DNA of 64,000 bases from Bacteroidales bacterium UBA3843 (GCA_002392745.1 DGHR01000007.1:1-64000), one strand, 5' to 3'. Numbered from the stretch's first letter, positions 32,375-41,925 are shown. The notes: generated from the letters alone by a model not told the origin. A program made the numbers and translations.

Positions 32375-33418
32375 ATGGGAAAAACCTTACACAAAGTGCT
32401 TCTAATTTCAACGGGCGGCACCATCACGATGGTGCGTGACAAAGCGTCCGGCGCCCTTGTACCGGCCGATATGGCTACCTTCAAGGCCTACATGCCCGAA
32501 CTCTTCGCGGGTGAGATAGGAGTGGACATAGAGGCCTTTACCCCTCTGTTCGACTCGTCAGATATAGGCCCCGACAAATGGACGCAGATGGCGCAGATGA
32601 TCTACGACCGCTACGAGCAGTATGACGGTTTTGTGGTACTCCATGGCACCGACACGATGAGTTACTCTGCTTCCGCCCTCAGTTTCATGCTGGAAGACCT
32701 GAACAAACCGGTAGTTTTTACCGGTTCGCAACTGCCAGTGGGTGTCCTGCGCAGCGATGCCAAAGAGAACCTGCTGACGGCCATCGAGATAGCTGCCGCG
32801 CAGGACGAGGACGGAGATGCTATCGTTCCGGAAGTGACGATTTTCTTCGAGGACCGGCTCTTCCGCGGAAACAGGGCGACCAAACGCAATGCAGAGCATT
32901 TCTCGGCGTTCAACTCCTATAACTATCCCGCCCTCGCGAAAGCGGGTGTGCACATCACCTACCAACCCCACCTGGTGTATTACAACGACCCGAAGGCAAC
33001 GCTGAAACTGCACACGGCATACGACACCAATGTGGCGGTACTCAAACTATTTCCGGGAATACAACAACCCGTTGTACACGCGCTATTGCGCACGCGCGGT
33101 TTAAAAGGAGTAGTGCTCGAGACGTTCGGCGCCGGAAATGCACCCTCCGACAAATGGCTTTACCGTGAACTGAAAGCCGCAGTCGACCGCGGTATCATCA
33201 TCGTCAACAAGACACAATGCAGTACCGGTTCGGTCGAGATGGGCATGTACGCTGTCTCGCTGAATCTCATGAAAGCAGGCGTGCTGTCGGGATACGACAT
33301 TACGACAGAGGCACTGCTGACCAAGATGATGTACCTGCTGGGCGAACTGCCTGACAACCCCGAACGGGTCAAAGCCCTGCTGCAGAAAAACCTCTGCGGA
33401 GAAGTAACAATTGACTGA
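32375..33418 (+). CDS. ansA: L-asparaginase (type I, cytoplasmic)
   Basis: Hydrolyses asparagine to aspartate and ammonia. The first catalytic Thr is in LLISTGGTITM and the second in VVLHGTDTMSYSASALSFML; FTGSQLPVGVLRSDAKENL is typical of bacterial type I enzymes. At 347 residues the length is normal and no signal peptide is present. Its promoter is divergent from that of the response regulator. pepD follows after 63 bases with a hairpin between. Confidence 0.95.
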   Translation: MGKTLHKVLLISTGGTITMVRDKASGALVPADMATFKAYMPELFAGEIGVDIEAFTPLFDSSDIGPDKWTQMAQMIYDRYEQYDGFVVLHGTDTMSYSASALSFMLEDLNKPVVFTGSQLPVGVLRSDAKENLLTAIEIAAAQDEDGDAIVPEVTIFFEDRLFRGNRATKRNAEHFSAFNSYNYPALAKAGVHITYQPHLVYYNDPKATLKLHTAYDTNVAVLKLFPGIQQPVVHALLRTRGLKGVVLETFGAGNAPSDKWLYRELKAAVDRGIIIVNKTQCSTGSVEMGMYAVSLNLMKAGVLSGYDITTEALLTKMMYLLGELPDNPERVKALLQKNLCGEVTID

Positions 33419-33437
33419 CCAACATTATACCCCTGCA

Positions 33438-33480
33438 CCCTCGCAGGTTCGTCCCCCCAGAGGGGAAACGAGGGCGGTTT
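33438..33480 (+). promoter_or_regulatory. Hairpin directly before the pepD start
   Basis: CCCTCG (33438-33443) pairs with CGAGGG (33469-33474) and an inner CCCC/GGGG stem lies between; GCGGTTTTATGG follows, with the ATG of pepD at 33482. It could act as an attenuator, reduce ribosome access or terminate part of ansA transcription. Confidence 0.6.
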
Positions 33481-33481
33481 T

Positions 33482-34969
33482 ATGGCAAACAACAAAAAGA
33501 TAAACGGCCTTGAGCCGCAAGCGCTGTGGGAGAGTTTCTACAGCCTGACACAAATCCCGCGTCCCAGCGGCAAACGCAAAGAGATAGCCGCGTTTCTCGT
33601 TAACTACGGCAAGAGTCTCGGTCTGGAAACCCAGCAGGACGAGATAGGCAATGTGCTAATCCGCAAACCCGCATCTCCGGGCATGGAGGGCCACCCCGGC
33701 GTAATTCTCCAGGGCCACATGGACATGGTGCCACAAAAAAACAGCGACAAAGTGTTTGACTTTGAGAAAGATGCTATCCAAGCCTATGTAGAAGATAACG
33801 GCGAATGGGTAACAGCAGACGGCACGACCCTCGGTGCAGACAACGGCATCGGTGTCGCTACCGCCATGGCAATCCTCGCTGACAAAGATGCCGTGCATCC
33901 GCCATTGGAAGCCTTCTTCACCATCGACGAAGAGACCGGAATGTACGGTGCCAACGACCTCAAACCCGGATGGCTGAAAGGCAAGTATCTGCTGAATCTT
34001 GATTCCGAGACCGAAGGCGAACTGTATGTCGGATGTGCGGGAGGAGTGGACACCACCGCCACCTTCACCTATAACGAGGTAGAGACCGAGTCCGGCGATA
34101 TCGCCCTCCGTGTGGAAGTCAAAGGCTGCAAGGGCGGTCACTCGGGATGTGACATCCACCTGCAACGCGCCAACGCCATCAAGCTGCTGTTCCGTTTTCT
34201 GAAAGACGCAGTGGCGAATTACGAAGCCCGTCTGGCCTATGTAAAGGGCGGCAGCCTGCGCAACGCCATCCCCCGCGAGGCTTCGGCTGTCATTACCATC
34301 CCCGCAGAGAGTTATCAGGACCTACAGGACCTGGTGGACCGCTACGAGGACCTGTGGCTGCGTGAGTACGACGGCGTGGACGGAGGTATTACCTTTACCG
34401 CGCAAGAGGTGGAATGCCCGAAGAAAGAGATGCCTGAAGATGTGCAGGACTACCTGATTCACGCTATCACCCTCTGTCCGCACGGCGTCTATCGCGTGAT
34501 TCCCGAGATGCCTGACATCGTTGAGACCAGCAACAACATCGCCATGATTTCCACCACTGAAAAAATGGTAAAAGACCAAACGGTGAATGTAATAGAGGTA
34601 TGCTGTCTGACGCGCTCCAGCGTAGAGAGCCGCAAAGAAGAGCTGCAATCCATTATCCAGTCCGCTTTCTCGCTGGCAGGTGCAGAGGTGGAGTTCAGCG
34701 GTGCCTATCCGGGCTGGAAACCCAATTTCAAGAGCACATTACTGGCCACGCTGCAGAAGACCTACCAACAGGAGTTCGGCGCTGCACCGCGCATCGTGAC
34801 CATTCATGCCGGACTAGAATGCGGCATTATCGGCAGCAAGTACGAGGGAATGGAGATGATCTCCTTCGGACCGACCATCGAACACCCGCACAGTCCGGAC
34901 GAACGGGTCAACATCGCTACTGTTCAGAAATTCTATCGTTTCGTACAGGCCGCATTGAAAGCCCTCTAA
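33482..34969 (+). CDS. pepD: Aminoacyl-histidine dipeptidase (M20)
   Basis: Cytoplasmic metallopeptidase cleaving Xaa-His dipeptides. Zinc-site motifs: LQGHMDMVPQKN, TTLGADNGIGVA, FTIDEETGMYGA and LNLDSETEGELYVGCAG; EIHP-like GPTIEHPHSPDERV closes the catalytic domain, and CKGGHSGCDIHL lies in the lid region. At 495 residues it matches the family. It is convergent with the S41 peptidase gene, with a shared terminator. Confidence 0.95.
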   Translation: MANNKKINGLEPQALWESFYSLTQIPRPSGKRKEIAAFLVNYGKSLGLETQQDEIGNVLIRKPASPGMEGHPGVILQGHMDMVPQKNSDKVFDFEKDAIQAYVEDNGEWVTADGTTLGADNGIGVATAMAILADKDAVHPPLEAFFTIDEETGMYGANDLKPGWLKGKYLLNLDSETEGELYVGCAGGVDTTATFTYNEVETESGDIALRVEVKGCKGGHSGCDIHLQRANAIKLLFRFLKDAVANYEARLAYVKGGSLRNAIPREASAVITIPAESYQDLQDLVDRYEDLWLREYDGVDGGITFTAQEVECPKKEMPEDVQDYLIHAITLCPHGVYRVIPEMPDIVETSNNIAMISTTEKMVKDQTVNVIEVCCLTRSSVESRKEELQSIIQSAFSLAGAEVEFSGAYPGWKPNFKSTLLATLQKTYQQEFGAAPRIVTIHAGLECGIIGSKYEGMEMISFGPTIEHPHSPDERVNIATVQKFYRFVQAALKAL

Positions 34970-34993
34970 CAGGACTCCCCTATGGCAAAAAAA

Positions 34994-35026
34994 TAAAGAC
35001 TCGCATTCCGCGAGTCTTTATTTTTA
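34994..35026. terminator. Bidirectional terminator between pepD and the S41 peptidase gene
   Basis: TAAAGACTCGC (34994-35004) pairs with GCGAGTCTTTA (35010-35020) with a 5-base loop. T runs follow on the plus strand (ATTTTTAATTTT) and A runs precede (giving T on the minus strand). Confidence 0.9.
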
Positions 35027-36658
35027 ATTTTCTTTCGAAAGCACCTCAACGGCTTTCTTTGTGATTTCATCGTCTCGTTCGAAGAGCGGGAAGAAGCCGT
35101 CGTCGCCCAGTATGTTCCGGACAATGTAGGCATTGAGCAGGCGCGTCATCAGCGGTTTGGATTTCTGTATCTCCGCTTCGTTCGGTTCGATACCTTTGTC
35201 CTTGGCGAAAGCAACAAACTCGCGCAGGATGTTTTGTTTGAGCAGGTATTTCTCCAGCGACTGCCAGTCCTTGTATTGGCTCAACTGCTTGCGGTGCTCG
35301 TCGGTGTATTTATAGGCGAACTGGTAGGTGTAAGCCATGTTGACGCAGCGGTTGTACCAGGGTGTGTTGAGTGTGGTGTCGCGCCCGACAAAGACATCCG
35401 GCATGATACCTCCTCCGCCATGTACAATCCTGCCTTTCCGGGTGCGGTAGGTGGTAGTATCCGCGAAATGAACGGAGTCGGCCGAGTAGAACTCGCCATG
35501 CTCAAAGCGGTTGAGCAACTCTTTCTGGTAGTCCTCCTGGTCGCCCAGTGCGTAGGGTTTCTGAATGCATCGGCCGGAGGGTGTGTAATAACGCGCAACG
35601 GTTAGTCGTATGGCGCTGCCGTCAGAGAAAGGCATTTGTTGTTGCACCAACCCCTTGCCGAACGACCGGCGTCCGACAATTTGCGCGCGGTCGTTGTCCT
35701 GCATCGCACCGGCAAAAATCTCGCTGGCAGAGGCGGAGAAATCGTCTATCAGCACCGTCAGCGGCACATCCTTAAAGCGTCCACCTCCGTTGGCAGTAGC
35801 CTCGTAGCGCGGGTAGGCTCGCCCTTCGGCATAGACAATCAGGTCGCCACGGTACAAAAACTCATTGGCCATCCGGATAGCCTGGTCCATATAGCCTCCC
35901 GAGTTCTCGCGCAGGTCCACAATGTAACTTGTCGCACCCTTGGATTTCAGTTCCGCCAGGGCAGTGATGAACTCGCGATAGGTGGTTTCACCGAACTTGT
36001 TGACACGTACAAAACCGATTTTGCCCTTTGACTTTTGATTTTCAGCTTCCGGCTCGATGATAAACTTGGCATCGACCGAGGTAACGGGTATGTCTCCGCG
36101 GGTCACGGTGTAGTACAGCATTTCGGGCGATCCGGCACGCTGAATGCCGAGTTTGACTTGTGTCCCTTTCTCTCCTCGCAAGGTACGCATCACCTTCTCA
36201 TTGTTGATTTTCTTCCCGACAAAGAGGCTGTCATCCACGGTGATGAGTTTGTCGCCGGCCAGTACACCGACCCCTTCGCTGGGACCACCGGCAATAACCG
36301 CTACAATACGGACGGTGTCCTGCTGGATGGTGAACTGCACTCCGATTCCCGAGAAGGAGCCCGACAGTTCCGAGTTGACCATTTCCAGGTCTTCTTTGGG
36401 TATATATGAGGAATGCGGGTCCAGTTTCTGAACCAGTTCGCTCATTACTTCGTCGGTGATGCTGTCGATATTGAGGCTGTCCACGTAGGCTGATTCCATC
36501 AATTGGAGCAGCCGGTCCACTTTGGACATCTCGATATTCCACCGCCCGTTCTGGTAAACGATGCGTTGTGCATTGGCTTTCTGGCTGATGGCAACGCCGA
36601 TAGCGATGCCCAGCGCCACACCAATCACCGTCAGTGTAGGGAGAAGATATTTTTTCAT
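35024..36658 (-). CDS. C-terminal processing peptidase, S41 family
   Basis: Membrane-anchored or periplasmic serine protease. Signal/anchor at residues 6-27 (PTLTVIGVALGIAIGVAIS); PDZ domain about 95-185 (GSFSGIGVQFTI ... GDKLITVDD); catalytic domain with the nucleophile in DFSASASEIFAGA and Lys in RRSFGKGLVQQQM. At 544 residues the length is usual for Bacteroidetes. ENQKSKGKI near residue 210 comes from aaaatca/aaagtca units, a trace of the heptamer family. It is the last gene of the typA operon. Confidence 0.93.
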   Translation of the reverse strand: MKKYLLPTLTVIGVALGIAIGVAISQKANAQRIVYQNGRWNIEMSKVDRLLQLMESAYVDSLNIDSITDEVMSELVQKLDPHSSYIPKEDLEMVNSELSGSFSGIGVQFTIQQDTVRIVAVIAGGPSEGVGVLAGDKLITVDDSLFVGKKINNEKVMRTLRGEKGTQVKLGIQRAGSPEMLYYTVTRGDIPVTSVDAKFIIEPEAENQKSKGKIGFVRVNKFGETTYREFITALAELKSKGATSYIVDLRENSGGYMDQAIRMANEFLYRGDLIVYAEGRAYPRYEATANGGGRFKDVPLTVLIDDFSASASEIFAGAMQDNDRAQIVGRRSFGKGLVQQQMPFSDGSAIRLTVARYYTPSGRCIQKPYALGDQEDYQKELLNRFEHGEFYSADSVHFADTTTYRTRKGRIVHGGGGIMPDVFVGRDTTLNTPWYNRCVNMAYTYQFAYKYTDEHRKQLSQYKDWQSLEKYLLKQNILREFVAFAKDKGIEPNEAEIQKSKPLMTRLLNAYIVRNILGDDGFFPLFERDDEITKKAVEVLSKEN

Positions 36659-36668
36659 AAAAAGGATG

Positions 36669-37103
36669 TTATTGTTCGTCGTTGTTGGTGTCGTTCAGAA
36701 AAACGACCTCGATGCCTGCCCGTTTGAGCAACTCTACGCCATCCATGATGCGGTATTCCTCGCCATATACAACGCGCTTGATACCGGACTGGATGATGAG
36801 TTTGGAGCACTCCAGACAGGGGCTGGCTGTAACGTACAGTGTCGCTCCGTCGGAACTGTTGTTGGACCTGGCAACCTTGGTCAACGCGTTCGCTTCCGCG
36901 TGCAGCACGTAGGGTTTGGACACGTTGTTCTCGTCCTCGCAGATGTTCTCGAATCCGGATGGTGTGCCGTTGTACCCGTCGGAAATGATCATCTGGTTTT
37001 TTACCAGCAGTGCACCTACTTTCCGGCGCACGCAATAACTGTTCTCCGACCAAGTGCGCGCCATGCGCATGTACAGGTAGTCGCGTTTCTGTTGTTTAGT
37101 CAT
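36669..37103 (-). CDS. Deoxycytidylate (dCMP) deaminase
   Basis: Converts dCMP to dUMP for thymidylate synthesis. Zinc motifs: VLHAEANALTKV and TASPCLECSKLI; ISDGYNGTPSGFENICEDEN is typical. I take the ATG at 37103 (MTKQQKRDYLYMRMA), which overlaps the mpl stop by eight bases; a frame from 37133 would overlap further and adds an unconserved leader. At 144 residues the length fits the family. Confidence 0.93.
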   Translation of the reverse strand: MTKQQKRDYLYMRMARTWSENSYCVRRKVGALLVKNQMIISDGYNGTPSGFENICEDENNVSKPYVLHAEANALTKVARSNNSSDGATLYVTASPCLECSKLIIQSGIKRVVYGEEYRIMDGVELLKRAGIEVVFLNDTNNDEQ

Positions 37104-38439
37104 TGCAGTGTAATAAGTGTTTTGCAAATTCATTTATCTTAATGCCGTCGAATGTGCCGCTTGACATCATCAGCAGTGCTGTGTCGGAGTAATTCAGGCT
37201 TTGGAGTCTCAGTTGCATCGCCTGGCTTTCCGTGAAGACCTCCACATTTTTCGTGCCAAACGCATTGCGAACCTCTTCCGCCGTAATAGGCGTAAGACGT
37301 TTGTGCTCAATCACTTTCGGGTTGAAATATACATACGCGATGTCTGCTTCGGCCATACAGCCTTTGTATTGCGGCAGGAAATCCGCCATCAGGCTGCTGA
37401 AGGTATGCAGTTCCATGCACGCCACCAGTTTCTTCTCCGGATAACGTTCGCGCACGGCGTTGATGGTGGCTTTGAGTTTGGACGGCGAGTGGGCAAAATC
37501 CTTGTATGCTACAGATGTCTCCGTCTCGCAAATTTTCTCCAGACGGTTGCTGGCACCTGTGAACGTGCTTATCTCGCGGTAGAAATCGTCAGGTGCTACA
37601 CCTATACAATAGCACGCAAGCATAGCTGCCTGCATGTTTTGCATGTTGTGGCGGCCGAAGACCTGCATGGGCACATCGCCCGTGTACTCCTTGTACGGAA
37701 TAATTGTCATGTCCTCATGACGTAATGTGGCCATTTCTCCGGCAATCTGCTTCAGGTTCTCATCGCCGCTAAAATAGATAAAACTGCCGTTTTGCTCAAT
37801 CGAGAGAGCAAACTTGCGAAACGTATCTACGTACTGAGGGAAGGTAGGAAACACGTTGATATGATCCCACGCGATACCTGTCAGTATAGCCACGTGCGGG
37901 TGGTACCAGAGAAACTTACTCCGTAAATCGAGTGGGGAAGTAAGGTACTCATCTCCCTCAAAGACCGCATATTTGGCCGTGTCGGAGAGGCGTACCATCC
38001 GTTCAAACCCCTCTATCTGTGCGCCCACCATATAATCTGCTTCGATGCCCAAGCGTTGCAGCACATATAGAATCATGCTTGTAGTGGTCGTCTTGCCGTG
38101 CGAGCCGCCCACAACGATACGGATTTTGTCCTTGGTCTGCTCATAGAGGTATTCGGGGAACGAATATATCTTCAGTCCCAACTCGCGTGCGCGCACCAGT
38201 TCGGGGTTGTCTTCGCGCGCGTGCATTCCTAATATGATAGCATCTATATCCGGTGTGATACGCTCCGGATGCCAACCCATCTCGTCCGGCAGCAGCCCCG
38301 CCTCGCGCAGATGAGACAAAGCAGGGTCGAAGATTTCATCATCCGACCCCGTAACTTTGTATCCCGCTTTGGAGGCCACGGCTAATGCCAGATTGTGCAT
38401 TGCCGCGCCACCAATCGCTATGAAATGAATGTGTGTCAT
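37096..38439 (-). CDS. mpl: UDP-MurNAc:L-Ala-gamma-D-Glu-meso-DAP ligase
   Basis: Peptidoglycan recycling ligase that joins a reclaimed tripeptide to UDP-MurNAc. N-terminal Rossmann motif HFIAIGGAAMHNLALAVA, ATP-binding VGGSHGKTTTTSMIL, EGDEYLTSPLDLRSK and ILTGIAWDHINVFPTF are visible; the C-terminal domain has EKKLVACMELHTFSSLM. At 447 residues the length is normal. Separated from the trigger factor gene by a tagtc array. Together with ddl this points to meso-DAP peptidoglycan. Confidence 0.95.
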   Translation of the reverse strand: MTHIHFIAIGGAAMHNLALAVASKAGYKVTGSDDEIFDPALSHLREAGLLPDEMGWHPERITPDIDAIILGMHAREDNPELVRARELGLKIYSFPEYLYEQTKDKIRIVVGGSHGKTTTTSMILYVLQRLGIEADYMVGAQIEGFERMVRLSDTAKYAVFEGDEYLTSPLDLRSKFLWYHPHVAILTGIAWDHINVFPTFPQYVDTFRKFALSIEQNGSFIYFSGDENLKQIAGEMATLRHEDMTIIPYKEYTGDVPMQVFGRHNMQNMQAAMLACYCIGVAPDDFYREISTFTGASNRLEKICETETSVAYKDFAHSPSKLKATINAVRERYPEKKLVACMELHTFSSLMADFLPQYKGCMAEADIAYVYFNPKVIEHKRLTPITAEEVRNAFGTKNVEVFTESQAMQLRLQSLNYSDTALLMMSSGTFDGIKINEFAKHLLHCND

Positions 38440-38476
38440 AATGGTCTAGTCGTCCGACCGACTAGCAGACTAGTTA
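38440..38476. repeat. 8-base tagtc array between tig and mpl
   Basis: Units ggtctagtc, gtccgacc, gactagca, gactagtt. The TAA stop of tig (38474-38476) lies in the TTAACTG of the array. Same family as 3348-3398. Confidence 0.8.
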
Positions 38477-39802
38477 ACTGAATAGTTTGCCGAAATCGGC
38501 GTGAGAGATTTGCTTCTTCTCAATCTTGGCAATACCCTTGAGTGCCTCGTAGATTTTGTTCTCTGCCACGCGCTCAACAATACCGCGGAGTTGGTTTTCC
38601 TGTTTGAGCATCTCGTTGGCGTAGTTGGTCAGATACTGATCGTCCACGTGCATGAGACCATACTGCATGAACTGCATGCGGGCTACCTCTTTAGCGTACG
38701 CCTCAACGTCCTCTTTCTGTACGTCCACGTTGTATTCCTTCATGAGTTGGTCTTTGGCGAGGTGCCATTTCAGTTCCTCGAGCATTTTGTCAAAGTCTTT
38801 GTCCAGGTCCTCTTGAGTCATCTTCTCGTTGGTAGCGAGTACCCAGCGTTTGAGGAAGTCAACCGGGAACTCCAGTTTCTCCATCTTCTTCATGATAGCC
38901 TCTTTGGCATCCAGACCGAATTTGTATTTGCTATCTTCGGCCATGTTGGCTTCAATCTCGGCTTTTACCTTCGCGCGGAACTCAGCCTCGTCTTTCGGAG
39001 CATTCTCGCCATACACTTTGGCGAACAGCTCGCTGTCAATCTTGGCTGCTGTGTGGCGGGTGATTTCTTGGATCTCGAAGGTGAAATCGCTCTTCAGCTC
39101 CTGAGCCTGCTCTTTGGTAATGCCCAGCAGCGAAGAAACCTCTACTTCGCTCTCGAATGCTTTCATCGGGTTGAAGGTAATGGTTGCACCTTTCTTGGCG
39201 CCGGCGAACAGTTTCTGCTGCTTCTTGTCCTTCATGTACTGCGGGTTGAGCACAGCGTTCTCTTTTACAATCTCGCCATCTACCTGCTTTGCCAGGCCCT
39301 TGATGATATCACCTTCAGCGACTTCGTCTGCTTGTACATACTCGCCGAAGCGTTCTGCGTAGCTGTTTACCTGGTTGTTGACCATCTCGTCGGTTACCTC
39401 GATTTCATACTCGGTCAGTTTGTTTTTTCCATTGAGTTTGGCATCGAACTCCGGAGCTACGGCGATGTCGAACATAAAGGTGAAGGTGTCCTCGTTTTCA
39501 AGGTCGATTTTCGGTGAGTTCTCGCTGGGCAGCGGGTCGCCGAGGATTTGCAGTTTGTTGTCCTCGATATGTTTCTGCAGACTTTCGCCCACTTTCTTGT
39601 TCAGCACGTCTGCCAGAATACCCTTGCCGTACATTTTCTTAACCAGTCCGACAGGCACCATTCCCGGACGGAACCCCGGAATTTGTGCTTTGTGACGCAC
39701 TTCTTTCAGTTGTTTGGTTACTTCTTCCTGATAGTCGGCGGGCTCCAGAGTGAGCGTGATTACGCCGGTCAGGTTTTTCAATTCACTTTGTTCAATTTTC
39801 AT
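38474..39802 (-). CDS. tig: Trigger factor
   Basis: Ribosome-associated chaperone and prolyl isomerase. The N-terminal ribosome-binding domain includes the signature GFRPGMVPVGLVKKMYG; the PPIase-like middle (about 150-240, EGDIIKGLAKQVDG) is degenerate; the helical C-terminus is about 250-430. The ATG at 39802 (MKIEQSELKNLTG) starts the conserved domain; upstream in-frame codons come from a gatatttc array. At 442 residues the length is normal. Confidence 0.95.
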   Translation of the reverse strand: MKIEQSELKNLTGVITLTLEPADYQEEVTKQLKEVRHKAQIPGFRPGMVPVGLVKKMYGKGILADVLNKKVGESLQKHIEDNKLQILGDPLPSENSPKIDLENEDTFTFMFDIAVAPEFDAKLNGKNKLTEYEIEVTDEMVNNQVNSYAERFGEYVQADEVAEGDIIKGLAKQVDGEIVKENAVLNPQYMKDKKQQKLFAGAKKGATITFNPMKAFESEVEVSSLLGITKEQAQELKSDFTFEIQEITRHTAAKIDSELFAKVYGENAPKDEAEFRAKVKAEIEANMAEDSKYKFGLDAKEAIMKKMEKLEFPVDFLKRWVLATNEKMTQEDLDKDFDKMLEELKWHLAKDQLMKEYNVDVQKEDVEAYAKEVARMQFMQYGLMHVDDQYLTNYANEMLKQENQLRGIVERVAENKIYEALKGIAKIEKKQISHADFGKLFS

Positions 39803-39808
39803 AATATA

Positions 39809-39842
39809 GTTGTTTTTATTTCGATATTTCGATATTTCGGGA
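39809..39842. repeat. 8-base CGATATTT array upstream of tig
   Basis: TTTCGATATTTCGATATTTCGG: three units in the 60-base junction between typA and tig, just upstream of the tig ribosome-binding region. Confidence 0.8.
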
Positions 39843-39862
39843 ACTTGGTGTTCCAAAGTCCT

Positions 39863-41674
39863 TTATACTCTTCCTGCGCGTTTGCGCTCCAGTTCGTCCA
39901 AAATGATTTTGCGGATGCGCATTGCGTGCGGAGTAACCTCTACGTACTCGTCCTCCTTGATGTATTCAAGCGCTTCCTCGAGGCTCATGCGCACCGGCGG
40001 CGGCAGAACTGCTTTGTCGTCTGCCGATTTGGAACGCATGTTGGTCAGTTTCTTGGATTTGGTCACGTTGATGACGATATCGCCCTCTTTGGCGTTCTCG
40101 CCCACGACTTGTCCGGCATAGACCTCTTCTTGCGGGTCGATGAAGAACTTGCCGCGGTCTTGCAGTTTGTCAAGCGCATACGCATACGCTGTGCCGGCTT
40201 CCATGGCGATGAGCGAACCGTTGTTGCGCTTCACAATCTCGCCTTTCCACGGCTGATACTCCAAGAAACGGTGTGCCATGATAGCTTCTCCGGCTGATAC
40301 GTTCATTACGTAGGTACGCATACCCATAATACCCCGGCTGGGGATGACAAACTCCAGATGAACACGGTCGTTCACCATCTCCATCTTGGTCATCTCGCCC
40401 TTGTGTGTAGAGACGAACTCGATGATTTTGCCGGAGCAGTCTTCCGGTGTGTTGACTGTCAGCATCTCCACCGGCTCGCATTTGACGCCGTCGATTTCCT
40501 TGACGATAACTTGCGGCTGACCGACTTGCAGTTCGTATCCCTCGCGACGCATGGTCTCGATGAGTACCGACAAGTGCAGCACGCCACGGCCGTAAACGCG
40601 CCAGCTGCTCTCCTCTGCGCCTTTTTCCACGCGTAGCGCCAGGTTTTTCTCCAGTTCTTTGTTCAAACGGTCCTGGATATGACGGCTCGTTACGTACTTG
40701 CCGTCCTGGCCGAAGAAGGGCGAGTCGTTGATGCAGAATGTCATACTCATCGTCGGTTCGTCGATGGCAATCGGTTTGAGAGGCTCGGGGTTCTCGTAGT
40801 CGCACACCGTGTCGCCGATCTCGAATCCGTCGATACCAATCATTGCGCAGATGTCGCCGTTCTTCACGATGTCAGTCTTCACATGCCCCATGCCGGAGAA
40901 TGTGTGCAGTTCCTTGATTTTCGTCTTGACCAGTGTGCCGTCCTTCTTGGCCAGGGTGACATTCTGTCCGTCCTTGAACTCGCCGCGGTGAACGCGTCCG
41001 ATGGCGATACGGCCCACATAACTGTTGTAGTCCAGACTGGTTACAAGCATCTGCGGCGTGCCGGGATTGTCCTCGGGAGCCGGAATGTACTCGATGATGG
41101 CATCCATCAAGTCGGTCAGGTCGGTGGTCGGTTTTTTCCAGTCACGCGACATCCAGCCGTTCTTGGCAGAGCCATACAGCGTCTGAAAATCCAACTGGTC
41201 GTCCGTGGCGTTGAGGTTGCACATCAGGTCGAACACCTCTTCTTGCACCTCGTCCGGACGGCAGTTCAGTTTGTCCACTTTGTTGATGACTACAATGGGC
41301 TTGAGTCCCAGTTCCAGTGCTTTCTGCAATACGAAACGGGTCTGCGGCATCGGTCCCTCAAAGGCGTCAACCAATAGCAGAACGCCGTCTGCCATGTTCA
41401 GCACGCGCTCTACCTCGCCGCCGAAGTCGGCGTGCCCCGGAGTGTCAATAATGTTGATTTTTGTACCTTTGTACTCGATGGCAACGTTTTTGGCGAGGAT
41501 GGTGATGCCACGCTCGCGCTCCAGGTCGTTGTTGTCGAGTATCAGCTCGGGCTTGCTTTCGCCTGTGCCCTCCTTCGCTTTCACGACGTTCGCCGTGTAA
41601 AGCATTTTGTCCACAAGCGTTGTTTTGCCGTGGTCTACGTGCGCAATAATTGCTATATTTCGGATATTTTGCAT
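39863..41674 (-). CDS. typA: Ribosome-associated GTPase TypA/BipA
   Basis: Translational GTPase involved in stress and low-temperature growth. G1 AHVDHGKTTLVDKML, G3 DTPGHADFGGEVERVL, G4 VINKVDK and the EF-G-like domain III-V are present (VNTPEDCSGKIIEFVSTHKG, SRGIMGMRTYV). The ATG at 41674 (MQNIRNIAII) is the family start; the longer frame enters the promoter. At 603 residues the length is normal. First gene of the operon typA-tig-mpl-dCMP deaminase-S41 peptidase. Confidence 0.97.
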   Translation of the reverse strand: MQNIRNIAIIAHVDHGKTTLVDKMLYTANVVKAKEGTGESKPELILDNNDLERERGITILAKNVAIEYKGTKINIIDTPGHADFGGEVERVLNMADGVLLLVDAFEGPMPQTRFVLQKALELGLKPIVVINKVDKLNCRPDEVQEEVFDLMCNLNATDDQLDFQTLYGSAKNGWMSRDWKKPTTDLTDLMDAIIEYIPAPEDNPGTPQMLVTSLDYNSYVGRIAIGRVHRGEFKDGQNVTLAKKDGTLVKTKIKELHTFSGMGHVKTDIVKNGDICAMIGIDGFEIGDTVCDYENPEPLKPIAIDEPTMSMTFCINDSPFFGQDGKYVTSRHIQDRLNKELEKNLALRVEKGAEESSWRVYGRGVLHLSVLIETMRREGYELQVGQPQVIVKEIDGVKCEPVEMLTVNTPEDCSGKIIEFVSTHKGEMTKMEMVNDRVHLEFVIPSRGIMGMRTYVMNVSAGEAIMAHRFLEYQPWKGEIVKRNNGSLIAMEAGTAYAYALDKLQDRGKFFIDPQEEVYAGQVVGENAKEGDIVINVTKSKKLTNMRSKSADDKAVLPPPVRMSLEEALEYIKEDEYVEVTPHAMRIRKIILDELERKRAGRV

Positions 41675-41718
41675 AATTCTGTTTTCTAATGCCACATTAA
41701 GGCAAACTAAACAACGTG

Positions 41719-41766
41719 CAAAATTACAACAAAATTTTGACATACGCAAGCGCGTGCGCGTTTTTT
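41719..41766 (-). promoter_or_regulatory. typA promoter with the 25-base upstream element
   Basis: Minus strand: -7 TAATTTTG (41719-41726), 20-base spacer, -33 TTG (41747-41749). 41742-41766 equals 26441-26465 of ddl base for base and is close to 1201-1225 of korA. The -33 TTG lies inside the element (GCTTGCGTAT). Confidence 0.88.
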
Positions 41767-41894
41767 ATGCGAAATGACTACTCCAAATAGCAAAAAAGCA
41801 TATGACAAATAGCAACTCGACTTGGCAATCGGGTAGAAATGTGTCAACCGAACTATGCAGTTTGCGGAAATTTGTCGCTTTTTGAGGGAAATAT

Positions 41895-41925
41895 TTGGAG
41901 GGGTCCGAAAAAGGCAGTAATTTTG
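41895..41925 (+). promoter_or_regulatory. Promoter of the CTD-only secreted protein
   Basis: TTG (41895-41897), 20-base spacer with CCGAAAAAGGCAG, TAATTTTG (41918-41925). The leader to the ATG at 42042 is about 110 bases, long for this genome. Confidence 0.82.
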
